Position numbers and translations under genes: made by a program. The notes under the pieces were generated by a model. That model had not been told where the DNA came from. It saw only the letters and a program-made list of their open reading frames with translations, and did not search any database. DNA of 39,887 bases, taken from the NCBI GenBank assembly GCA_027494015.1, contig JAOSJP010000009.1, positions 1 through 39,887 on the forward strand, read 5' to 3'. Below, one piece after another: positions 23,297 to 29,359 of this stretch. Every line of letters starts with the position of its first letter. Position 1 is the first letter of the stretch. The stretch comes from Anaerolineae bacterium. Its GTDB lineage: Bacteria > Chloroflexota > Anaerolineae > Aggregatilineales > Aggregatilineaceae.

Positions 23297-23327
23297 GGGG
23301 GCGGCCCCGTGCGCGCTAGCCGCCCCC
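23297..23327 (-). promoter_or_regulatory. GC-rich stem-loop upstream of an RBS (hairpin family copy 2)
   Basis: GGGGGCGG (23297-23304) pairs perfectly with CCGCCCCC (23320-23327), leaving a 15 nt loop. On the minus strand it ends 11 nt before the ATG at 23285, immediately before the SD. It also marks the 3' end of the structured non-coding region. Confidence 0.6.
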
Positions 23328-23470
23328 ACGCCCTGAGAGGAGTGCCGGATAGCGTCCGGCCCGCAGCGCGGCGTATGCCACGCGCACGCTCTGGCGGGGC
23401 GGGAACTCGGCTCCCTTTCCGGCGGCGGTTGACGCTGCTAGAGCGTCCACGTCCGAGTCCGCACGCCGCC

Positions 23471-23556
23471 CGCCCCGCTTCCGTACTCGCAGACGCTCAC
23501 GGATGCTGGGCACCACTGCGGAGCGTCGCGCCACGCCGCCGAAGCGAACGTGGGGG
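23471..23556. repeat. Structured-region repeat, unit 1
   Basis: About 86 nt beginning CGCCCCGCTT and ending GTGGGGGA. It recurs 153 nt downstream at roughly 80 percent identity by eye, with a strictly conserved core TGCTGGGCACCACTGCGGAG. Differences often fall at G/A or C/T positions, compatible with maintained pairing. Confidence 0.7.
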
Positions 23557-23623
23557 ACAGGCCAACGTCTTGTTACGCGCTGTTGGCATGGTGCGCGTCC
23601 GGTATCCCACGCCCCGGAATTCC

Positions 23624-23709
23624 CGCCCCGCTTTCGTACCGCTGGCGCTCACGGGTGCTGGGCACCACTGCGGAGCGCCGCGCCGCACCACCGAGGCAGT
23701 GCGGGGGAT
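23624..23709. repeat. Structured-region repeat, unit 2
   Basis: Second copy of the ~86 nt module, starting CGCCCCGCTT and ending GCGGGGGA. Its GTGC-TGG-GCAC core can fold on itself. Between the units lies a separate hairpin (GCCAAC/GTTGGC). The duplication lies entirely within the non-coding region. Confidence 0.7.
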
Positions 23710-24217
23710 TGGCGATCAGTCCCGCAGCCTCCGCTCAGCACATGCTGAGGTATCAACAACTGCGGTGACTGTCGCCCTGGCCCGGTTCCCGCGAACAACA
23801 GTCGAGCAAAGCAGGTCGCCGGGCCGTTACGGTGCCTACAACATGGTAGGGCCGCAGTGCGCGTTGTTAGGGCTGACGCGCCCCAGCCGGGCGGCTCCTA
23901 CTTGCCGGGATGTGCCCAGTTTCAGAGCCAGGTCGCCCCAGGCACCAGGAGCCCCCGCTCTCAGGCGGTGTGCGCTCAATGCGCCCTGGTGTTTGCCCTG
24001 CGCTTGCGACCCAGTGACGCGGCGGGGGCATGATCCCCGCACGGCCCCGGTCACTGCGTACTCGCAGCCCTGCCTCACGTCATCTCCCGGCGCATCGGGC
24101 GGTCAAAGGTATAGATGCGCGTCGGCGGCAGGCCACGCCGGGCCTCGCTCATGCACGGTGCGCGCCATGATATGGGATGCGCCCCGCGCCGGGATGGGCT
24201 ATTCGCCCTCTACTACT

Positions 24218-24223
24218 AGTATA
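24218..24223 (-). promoter_or_regulatory. Putative -10 element upstream of the structured region
   Basis: The minus strand reads TTTATACTAGTAG, with TATACT as -10, in a locally AT-rich patch (24206-24290) between the wHTH gene and the structured region. No consensus -35 is visible, so an activator or a phage-specific signal may be needed. The palindrome TACTAGTA (24214-24221) overlaps it and could be a regulator site. Confidence 0.4.
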
Positions 24224-24287
24224 AACGGGAAATTAGGTGAACTGTTCGGTTCTGGCCGATCACATGGAAAGTGGAGTGAATTCGGGG

Positions 24288-24593
24288 TTAGTTCATTGTC
24301 TTGGCGAGGCAACCGCGATACTCATAGCGCCGCCGTGCGCCGTTGGTCTGCGCGCCGTAGGGGATGCGCTCCACTAGGCCCGCCTCCACGAGGCGTAGCA
24401 GATGCGCATGGACGGTGCTAGGCGAGCGGCCCGCTTTCTCGGCAAGCGCGCGGATGCTCATGCACTTGCCGAGCCAGAACAGACGCCCGCCCGCCTCCCA
24501 GATGTCAATGCTAGTCTCGGTAAGGATAGGCGGGCGCACAGGCACGACGGTGCCGCACCTGGGACAGATGCTACGCTGCGGATGGATGATCAC
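24288..24593 (-). CDS. Winged-helix transcriptional regulator with N-terminal zinc knuckle
   Basis: 101 residues, ATG overlapping the upstream stop by 4 nt. CPRCG near residue 10 suggests half of a zinc ribbon. Residues about 44-85 form a winged helix (MSIRALAEKAGRSPSTVHAHLLRLVEAGLVERIPYG) followed by an RRRYEYRG wing. This is the last gene before the non-coding region and the late operon, so it is a reasonable candidate for controlling the late switch, but that is inference. Confidence 0.75.
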   Translation of the reverse strand: MIIHPQRSICPRCGTVVPVRPPILTETSIDIWEAGGRLFWLGKCMSIRALAEKAGRSPSTVHAHLLRLVEAGLVERIPYGAQTNGARRRYEYRGCLAKTMN

Positions 24594-24835
24594 AGTCCAT
24601 ACCCGAAGAGCCGTGCAGTAGTCAGCGAAGCCAACACGCGCACCTTCTGCCCTATTCGCGCGTCATTCATCGCAAACCCTATCACGCCCGCTATCGAACT
24701 CGGCTCATTCAGATCAACCGACACTACGCGCAGCGGCTCTTTATCTGCACCTTCATCGGACGCTTCAGAAACGAGCGGGCGTACCAGTTGGCCGAGCGCA
24801 ATAGGCTCGGCTGCAATAGCGTATATCAATTCCAT
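24590..24835 (-). CDS. Small protein of unknown function
   Basis: 81 residues from ATG 24835 (MELIYAIAAEPIALGQLVRP), SD GAGGTGAGG. Alternating strands and helices (PLRVVSVDLNEPSSIAGVIGFAMNDARIGQKVRVLASL). It overlaps the wHTH gene by 4 nt, so the two are co-translated. No family recognised. Confidence 0.6.
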   Translation of the reverse strand: MELIYAIAAEPIALGQLVRPLVSEASDEGADKEPLRVVSVDLNEPSSIAGVIGFAMNDARIGQKVRVLASLTTARLFGYGL

Positions 24836-24845
24836 CGTCCTCACC

Positions 24846-25208
24846 TCACTCCGTTTTACCGCCCACAATGTCCTCAATGTTGGCCGAAATGTCAGCGCGC
24901 CCGCTTGCCAGGAAGGAAACCTCTGGTATCCAGTTCCCATCGCGGTCGCGGAAATACGAAGTCCCATCTTCATCTATCCGCACACCGCCAACGACGAAAG
25001 CCCCGCGTCGCCTAGTTGGAATTGGCCTTCGAAATAGGCGGTATACGAGCCGTTTCCAGCGGGGCAATACTCCAATCAAATCGTCTGACGAAAGCCAGTG
25101 CGGGCCAGAAGTCGGGTTCTCAATATGGATTTCTACGCCACTATCCGTCTTGCATACCTCATAGTGCATTCTGGTTTCGGCAGAGTATTTGTCGTGATTG
25201 CTCATCAT
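24846..25208 (-). CDS. Unknown protein ending in the shared 'SGR.DISA.IEDIV' tail
   Basis: 120 residues from ATG 25208 (MMSNHDKYSAETRMHYEV), preceded by GGAGAGGAGAGG. The body is beta-rich with a basic patch (RLFRRPIPTRRRG). A C-terminal FLASGRADISANIEDIVGG is nearly identical to the end of the unrelated nuclease at 27449-27859 ([19 protein letters not shown]). No known family for the body. Confidence 0.62.
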   Translation of the reverse strand: MMSNHDKYSAETRMHYEVCKTDSGVEIHIENPTSGPHWLSSDDLIGVLPRWKRLVYRLFRRPIPTRRRGAFVVGGVRIDEDGTSYFRDRDGNWIPEVSFLASGRADISANIEDIVGGKTE

Positions 25209-25231
25209 CCTCTCCTCTCCACGCCTATTGC

Positions 25232-25465
25232 TCACTTTCGCTCTGTTTCACCATCCAAGCCTAGCGGCCCCGGTTGTGGTCTGTCTTCGATTTCTTCAAG
25301 CCCGCGCTTAAGCTCCAGAAATCCCCTGGCGGCTAGATGACAAAGCATTGACAATTCATGTGCCTCCACTTCAATGGCCTGATTGCCCAAACCCTGAAAA
25401 ATCAACTGGCTGGATTGTTTCCAGTAATCCATGAGCATATCATTCAGCCCCCTGGTTTCATCCAT
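25232..25465 (-). CDS. Small helical protein, unknown
   Basis: 77 residues from ATG 25465 (MDETRGLNDMLMDYWKQSSQ), SD GGAGAGGAGAGG identical to that of the next gene. Mostly helical: LIFQGLGNQAIEVEAHELSMLCHLAARGFLELKRGLEEIEDRP. It has no motif that points to a function. It is part of the block of small early genes. Confidence 0.55.
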   Translation of the reverse strand: MDETRGLNDMLMDYWKQSSQLIFQGLGNQAIEVEAHELSMLCHLAARGFLELKRGLEEIEDRPQPGPLGLDGETERK

Positions 25466-25484
25466 GACTGTCCTCTCCTCTCCA

Positions 25485-25790
25485 CTACTGCCCCAATTGT
25501 AGCACCCACTGCATCGTCTCGCGCAGCGCGCTATGCATCTGGCGCACTTCGGCGCGCAGTTGCTCCAGTTCGGCACTCAGTGTTGCTATCGCACCTACTA
25601 TGTCACCATCAGCGCGTGGGGTAGGGCGCTTTTCAGACAGGCCATAATACTGGGCCAACGCGCGCCTGCATATCTCCGACGCGCTGGTACCGTTGCGCAC
25701 GTCGGTTTCGAGCCGGTGCCGAATAGCCAAGTCCCTACTCTTTCCGGCCCGCAGATAGCATCGCACCATGCGCGTTCCGCTTCCCTGCAT
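25485..25790 (-). CDS. Small helical protein, possible ribbon-helix-helix-like N-terminus
   Basis: 101 residues from ATG 25790, coupled by a TAATG overlap to the tiny ORF upstream, with GAGGTAGGA before it. The N-terminus (MVRCYLRAGKSRDLAIRHRLETDVRNGTSASEICRRALAQYYGL) has the spacing of a degraded strand-helix-helix DNA-binding fold. The C-terminal half is a coiled coil (TLSAELEQLRAEVRQMHSAL). Regulator or DNA-binding accessory is a guess. Confidence 0.55.
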   Translation of the reverse strand: MQGSGTRMVRCYLRAGKSRDLAIRHRLETDVRNGTSASEICRRALAQYYGLSEKRPTPRADGDIVGAIATLSAELEQLRAEVRQMHSALRETMQWVLQLGQ

Positions 25791-25894
25791 TAAGTCCTAC
25801 CTCGCCCTATGCGCGTCCTACCCTGGCCTATGCTGAAAGCGGCCCCAAAGCCGCTGGCGTAGTGTGCCTCATTGCGCTCGCACCGCTCAGTCAT
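25790..25894 (-). CDS. Very small ORF (34 aa)
   Basis: Starts MTERCERNEAHYASGFGAAF and ends GRTRIGRGRT. Its start overlaps the previous gene by 8 nt and its TAA forms TAATG with the next start, which suggests real translation coupling. It is too short for a family call and could be a leader peptide. Confidence 0.4.
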   Translation of the reverse strand: MTERCERNEAHYASGFGAAFSIGQGRTRIGRGRT

Positions 25895-26072
25895 GTCTCT
25901 TCTCCGCCATCCGCAACCGCCGCGCCAGCAGCGCCGCCAAGCGCGTTGCCCGACACAGCGCCGCCAGGTCGTCGGCGCGCACGTCCAGCACCCACTCCGG
26001 ATGGCCGCGCCACTCACAGTTCGCCGCCGCGCGCTCCAGTTCGGCGAGGCGCTCAGAAGTTAGGGTCATCAT
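25887..26072 (-). CDS. Small protein of unknown function (61 aa)
   Basis: Starts MMTLTSERLAELERAAANCE with GGAGACGG upstream. Helical and charged (VRADDLAALCRATRLAALLARRLRMAEK). Overlaps the small membrane protein gene by 20 nt. Such Leu/Ala/Arg-rich helical small proteins are common in phage early regions. No function assigned. Confidence 0.5.
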   Translation of the reverse strand: MMTLTSERLAELERAAANCEWRGHPEWVLDVRADDLAALCRATRLAALLARRLRMAEKRHD

Positions 26073-26163
26073 CCGTCTCCGGGATTATCCATGCCAGCAG
26101 CACGATCACCAGCGGCGCGACCAGTAGCGCGGCCATCAGAGCGCCGCACAGGAACTCACTCAC
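26053..26163 (-). CDS. Micro membrane protein (36 aa)
   Basis: From GTG 26163, overlapping the upstream TGA (GTGA) and preceded by GGTGG. One membrane helix, [20 protein letters not shown], then an acidic tail ending in DDDPNF. The DNA is about 85 percent identical by eye over ~65 nt to the start of the ORF at 27210-27449, whose product begins [17 protein letters not shown], so this gene was duplicated. Confidence 0.55.
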   Translation of the reverse strand: MSEFLCGALMAALLVAPLVIVLLAWIIPETDDDPNF

Positions 26164-26390
26164 CAGCTCGCCACCTGCCACCGCTTGTGTAACTTGCGCA
26201 CACTGTGCCTGTAGATACGGTATCCGTATCCACCATCCGGCCACCAAACCACGCCCTCGCGGTAGACGTAGCGACCATCAGTCAGAGCATCTCGCACATT
26301 GCGAAGTGTCAGTCGATCTCCGGTCACACGTCGTCGGATGAAACGTTCCGGCCAAGTCGTATCCAAGATGACCTCAACCTCAATCACCAC
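26160..26390 (-). CDS. Small protein of unknown function (76 aa)
   Basis: From GTG 26390 (a second GTG follows at 26387), SD AAGGTAGG. It contains RFIRRRVTGDRLTLRNVRDALTDG and a Trp/Tyr-rich C-terminus (VVWWPDGGYGYRIYRH). Overlaps both neighbours. Not recognised. Confidence 0.55.
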   Translation of the reverse strand: MVIEVEVILDTTWPERFIRRRVTGDRLTLRNVRDALTDGRYVYREGVVWWPDGGYGYRIYRHSVRKLHKRWQVASW

Positions 26391-26659
26391 GCGCCTACCT
26401 TAATCTCCCGCGCGCTCACGCGCACTGTGCCGTCCGACGGCACCACGCACACTGTCGCCGTCGCGTACTCACGTCCGCCTACCAGCCAGGCGGCCCGCGC
26501 CACACTCATGTCCTTGCGCGCCGCCCGCAGCACTGCGTAGTCCAGCACGACGCTCAACTGGCCGTCGGCGGCGCAGTAGTCGAGCAGGCCGGGCACATCG
26601 GTACTCCAGCGCGTACCGAAGCGCACGGATAACGTGCCCTCAGAACGGAAATCGCTCAC
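26384..26659 (-). CDS. Small protein of unknown function (91 aa)
   Basis: GTG 26659 lies within the end of ssb (20 nt overlap); GGCGGAAG precedes it. Likely beta-rich: LSVRFGTRWSTDVPGLLDYCAADGQLSVVLDYAVL and ATVCVVPSDGTVRVSAREI. The link to ssb suggests a replication-linked accessory, without proof. Confidence 0.55.
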   Translation of the reverse strand: MSDFRSEGTLSVRFGTRWSTDVPGLLDYCAADGQLSVVLDYAVLRAARKDMSVARAAWLVGGREYATATVCVVPSDGTVRVSAREIKVGAW

Positions 26660-27020
26660 CGGCTTCCGCCCCCCCCTCGTCCGCGTCCGCCCGACGGCCC
26701 AGGAATTGCACGTCCCGCGCCGTCAATTCCAGCGACGCGCGCGGCTTGCCATCCTTCGCCGCGTACGCGCTAGCGTCTATCTCGCCAGAGACCATGATCT
26801 GCATCCCCTTGCGCACGTACTCATTGCACGTCTCCGCCAGTGCGCGCCACGCCGACACCTTGAACCACGTCGTGCGCTCCTGCTGCGCGCCCGCGCTATC
26901 CGTCCATCTGCGCGATACCGCCACGCTGAAGTCGCATACCGCCACGCCCTGCGGCGTGTAGCGCATCTCCGGGTCGCGCCCGACATGCCCGATGATCATC
27001 GTGTAGCTGTATCCGGCCAT
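26640..27020 (-). CDS. ssb: Single-stranded DNA-binding protein
   Basis: 126 residues, SD AAGGAG. An OB fold typical of bacterial and phage SSB: MIIGHVGRDPEMRYTPQGVAVCDFSVAVSRRW, WFKVSAWRALAETCNEYVRKGMQIMVSGEI, SLELTARDVQFLG. It ends in GERFPF, a shortened form of the usual acidic DDDIPF tip that recruits partners. It protects and organises single-stranded DNA during replication with the helicase and initiator encoded nearby. Confidence 0.93.
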   Translation of the reverse strand: MAGYSYTMIIGHVGRDPEMRYTPQGVAVCDFSVAVSRRWTDSAGAQQERTTWFKVSAWRALAETCNEYVRKGMQIMVSGEIDASAYAAKDGKPRASLELTARDVQFLGRRADADEGGAEAGERFPF

Positions 27021-27197
27021 CTACTCACGCTCCTTGTCAGGCCGCAGCAGCGCCTCAATAAACCGGTCGTTGGTAATGAGCGCGTGGCCGTCTAGCGCTC
27101 GTTTCTGGCGCGGCGTCAACTCGCCACCCGACTCGATGATGCGCTGATACTTCGCTAGCGTTGCGCCGGATAGCCGACGCAGGGATAGGGTTGCCAT
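27021..27197 (-). CDS. Small basic helical protein upstream of ssb (58 aa)
   Basis: ATG 27197 to TAG 27023-27021, with the stop directly abutting the ssb ATG. Sequence begins MATLSLRRLSGATLAKYQRI and ends LLRPDKERE. It carries GELTPRQKRALDGHALI in the middle. Its last codons contain the ssb Shine-Dalgarno (AAGGAG). Function unknown. Confidence 0.6.
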   Translation of the reverse strand: MATLSLRRLSGATLAKYQRIIESGGELTPRQKRALDGHALITNDRFIEALLRPDKERE

Positions 27198-27209
27198 TAC
27201 TCGCCTCCT

Positions 27210-27449
27210 CTATGCGTGCGCGAGGTTCATCTCCACGCGCTTTAAGTCGTGAAACTGCGTTAACGCCCGGTCGAAGTACAGCGACACCGTGCCCGTCGGC
27301 CCGTTGCGGTGCTTGGCGATGATCACGTCCGCCTGCCGCTTGCGGTCGCTGTTTGGGTTGTAGTAGTCGTCACGGTAGAGCATCAGCACGACGATCAGCG
27401 GCGCGACCAGCAGCGCGGCCAGCAGCGCGCCGAGCAGGAACTCGCTCAT
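27210..27449 (-). CDS. Chimera: small membrane helix fused to a DnaB C-terminal fragment
   Basis: 79 residues from ATG 27449 (TGATG overlap with the nuclease gene). Residues 1-22 are a membrane helix related to the micro protein at 26053-26163. From [20 protein letters not shown] onward it is the canonical C-terminal end of a replicative DnaB helicase ([17 protein letters not shown]). The phage's own DnaB has a different version here (LHRPEYYDPHAAKGECNLIL), so the fragment came from another DnaB. It lacks ATPase motifs and cannot be a helicase. Relic, or a small protein that uses the DnaB tail. Confidence 0.7.
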   Translation of the reverse strand: MSEFLLGALLAALLVAPLIVVLMLYRDDYYNPNSDRKRQADVIIAKHRNGPTGTVSLYFDRALTQFHDLKRVEMNLAHA

Positions 27450-27859
27450 CACTCGCTCTCCTCGTCTCCCCGCACAATGTCCTCGATCCGCGCCGATATG
27501 TCCTCCCGACCGCTCGCAAAAAAGCCGGATTGCTCCTGTCCCTCTATCGCCGTGCGTACCATATCCACAAATCCATGCGGGTCGTCGCGTAGCATGTCCG
27601 CCGTCACCCGAAATACGCGCCAGCCCAGCGCCGCCGCCGCATTCAGCTTCTCAGCGTCGCGCCGGTAGCCACCCCCGCGCGTATGCCGCCCTCCCGTGTA
27701 GGTGCCGCCGTCACACTCTACTGCCACGCGCTGCGCAGGCCAGGCAAAGTCGAAACGCCAGCGCCTCGAACGCGCAAACATAACCTCGCGCTCCGGCTCT
27801 GGCAGGCCATCAGCCAGCGCACGCCAGTAGAAAGCGAAGGCGCGCTCCAGCGTACTCAT
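27449..27859 (-). CDS. DUF559/Vsr-like endonuclease
   Basis: 136 residues, AAAGGAAG upstream. The PD-(D/E)XK-like core shows [20 protein letters not shown] (D and E-C-D catalytic spacing), [28 protein letters not shown], as in DUF559/Vsr-related nucleases encoded in many phages. The C-terminus carries [19 protein letters not shown], shared with the unrelated gene at 24846-25208. A role in recombination or host-DNA cleavage is likely. It might also be a resolvase, since no other was seen. Confidence 0.78.
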   Translation of the reverse strand: MSTLERAFAFYWRALADGLPEPEREVMFARSRRWRFDFAWPAQRVAVECDGGTYTGGRHTRGGGYRRDAEKLNAAAALGWRVFRVTADMLRDDPHGFVDMVRTAIEGQEQSGFFASGREDISARIEDIVRGDEESE

Positions 27860-27972
27860 GGCGTCCGCTTCCTTTCCGCTGCGCGCAGCACTTCACCCAC
27901 GCGATTGCGCACCATGAACCAGTCCCACGCGCGCCGCTCCAGCGCCCGACCAACGAACCAGATACGCAACAT
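27856..27972 (-). CDS. Very small ORF (38 aa) between dnaB and the nuclease
   Basis: MLRIWFVGRALERRAWDWF and then a basic tail ([15 protein letters not shown]). Its TGA overlaps the ATG of the nuclease gene by 4 nt, consistent with coupling. A strong purine-rich SD-like run lies too far upstream of the ATG, so the exact start is unsure. Confidence 0.4.
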   Translation of the reverse strand: MLRIWFVGRALERRAWDWFMVRNRVGEVLRAAERKRTP

Positions 27973-28003
27973 CAGCCAGGCAGTCGTGACGACTCTCTCC
28001 TCT

Positions 28004-29359
28004 CTAGAACGCCGACAGATCAACCGTCTGGCGTGTCAGATTGCTGAACTTCGTCAGCACTGCGTCAAAGTATAAGCTCGCCGCGCCCGTCGGCCCGTTG
28101 CGCTGCTTGGCGAGAATGAGGTTGCACTCCCCCTTCGCCGCGTGCGGGTCGTAGTACTCCGGCCTGTGAAGAAACATCACCACGTCCGCGTCCTGCTCGA
28201 TACTGCCACTCTCTTTCAGGTCGCTCAGCAGCGGCTTCTTATCCGCCCGGCTCTCGACGGCTCGGTTCAGTTGCGCCGCCGCCACTACCGGCACGTTCAA
28301 CTCCTTCGCCAGCGCCTTGAGTGACCGCGAAATCTCGGTGACTTCCTGTACACGGTTCTCAAAACGCCCCCCGCCGCGCATCAGTTGCAGGTAGTCCACC
28401 ATGATCAGGTCTACGCCGTGCTGCGCGTGCGTCCGTAGCACCTTCGCCCGCAGCTGCTCCGGCGTCAGATTGCTCACGTCGTCTACCCACACCGGCAGAT
28501 TCTCCAGCTGCGCAATGCCCGCCGTCAGCTTGGCGAACTCTGCATCAGTCACCTGCCCGGTGCGCTGGCGCTTGGTGCTGATCCCCGTCTGTATCGCCAG
28601 CAGCCGCGCGCCGACCTGCCGCTTCGTCATCTCCTGTGAGGCCACGAAGACGCGCGTCCCCTTGCGCGCCGCGTTCATGGCGACGGTCAGCAGCCAGGCC
28701 GTCTTGCCCATGCCCGGACGCCCGGCCACGATGATCAGGTCTGACTTCTGCAACCCGCCGAGCAGCCCGTCTATCTCGTCAAAGCCGGTCGGGATACCGG
28801 ACGCTTTGGTCAGTCGCGCCCGCTCCAAGTCGTCAAACGTCTCACTCAGCACCGCCCGAAGTGGCTGTGTCTCGCGCGGTCCGGTACGCCCCGCCGCCAC
28901 CTGCGTGATGCGCGCCTGCGCCTCGTCTAACAGCGCCGTCACGTCGCGCTCTTCGTCCTGCGCGAGCTTGGCGATGTCGCTCGCCGCCACCAACAGCCGC
29001 CGCCGTAACGCCGCGCGCTGCACCAGGCGGCCATACGTCTCAGCATAGATACCCGATGGCGTCTGGCTGATCAGCCCCGTCAGCCGCGCCGCGCCGCCGA
29101 ATTCGTCAAGCTGCCCGCGCGCCGCCAACTCCGCCACAACGGTGAGGTAGTCTATCGCGTCGCCGCGCCGCCACACCGACAGGATGGCAGCCCAAGCCCA
29201 ACCGTTGCGGGTGATGAAGAAGTCGTCGGCTTGCAGGAACTCGGCCAGCGACGGGATGGCGTCCGGCATGAGCAGCACGGAGCCGATGGCCGCTTCCTCT
29301 GCATCCACACTGTGTGGTGCCAGTGGCACCGATGGCTTGTGTCCGTTATCGCCGCTCAT
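28004..29359 (-). CDS. dnaB: Replicative DNA helicase, DnaB family
   Basis: 451 residues, ATG overlapping the initiator gene by 4 nt. N-terminal DnaB domain (HSVDAEEAAIGSVLL, FFITRNGWAWAAILSVW); RecA-like core with Walker A GRPGMGKT at about residue 217, FVASQEMTKRQVGARLLA, Walker B-type VDLIMVDYLQLM, and the switch region AQLNRAVESRADKKPLLSDLKESGSIEQDADVV. It unwinds the replication fork as a hexamer. Loading is presumably by the O-like protein encoded just upstream. Confidence 0.95.
   Translation of the reverse strand: MSGDNGHKPSVPLAPHSVDAEEAAIGSVLLMPDAIPSLAEFLQADDFFITRNGWAWAAILSVWRRGDAIDYLTVVAELAARGQLDEFGGAARLTGLISQTPSGIYAETYGRLVQRAALRRRLLVAASDIAKLAQDEERDVTALLDEAQARITQVAAGRTGPRETQPLRAVLSETFDDLERARLTKASGIPTGFDEIDGLLGGLQKSDLIIVAGRPGMGKTAWLLTVAMNAARKGTRVFVASQEMTKRQVGARLLAIQTGISTKRQRTGQVTDAEFAKLTAGIAQLENLPVWVDDVSNLTPEQLRAKVLRTHAQHGVDLIMVDYLQLMRGGGRFENRVQEVTEISRSLKALAKELNVPVVAAAQLNRAVESRADKKPLLSDLKESGSIEQDADVVMFLHRPEYYDPHAAKGECNLILAKQRNGPTGAASLYFDAVLTKFSNLTRQTVDLSAF

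Larger units (their letters stand above)
23330..24205 (-). ncRNA. Candidate large structured non-coding RNA (or packaging-site DNA)
   Basis: Nearly 1 kb without a credible gene. Perfect stems seen include 23344-23349/23355-23360, 23405-23410/23453-23458 enclosing 23431-23436/23442-23447, 23561-23566/23582-23587, 23722-23727/23760-23765 enclosing 23734-23739/23744-23749, 23779-23784/23820-23825, 23859-23864/23876-23881, 23943-23949/23985-23991 enclosing two small hairpins, 24012-24018/24050-24056 enclosing 24022-24027/24035-24040, and 24090-24096/24114-24120. Nested and multi-branch arrangement is the hallmark of an ornate RNA such as GOLLD or ROOL, which phages also carry. I cannot match a known consensus. 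The strand is inferred from the promoter-like -10 at 24218-24223 and the direction of neighbours. A cos/pac region next to terS is the main alternative. Confidence 0.5.

Noticed and set aside
23309..24421. A 370-codon plus-strand open frame across the structured region
   Set aside because: Low-complexity Arg/Pro/Ala/Ser composition, no SD, runs antisense into the wHTH gene, and long open frames are expected by chance in such GC-rich DNA.
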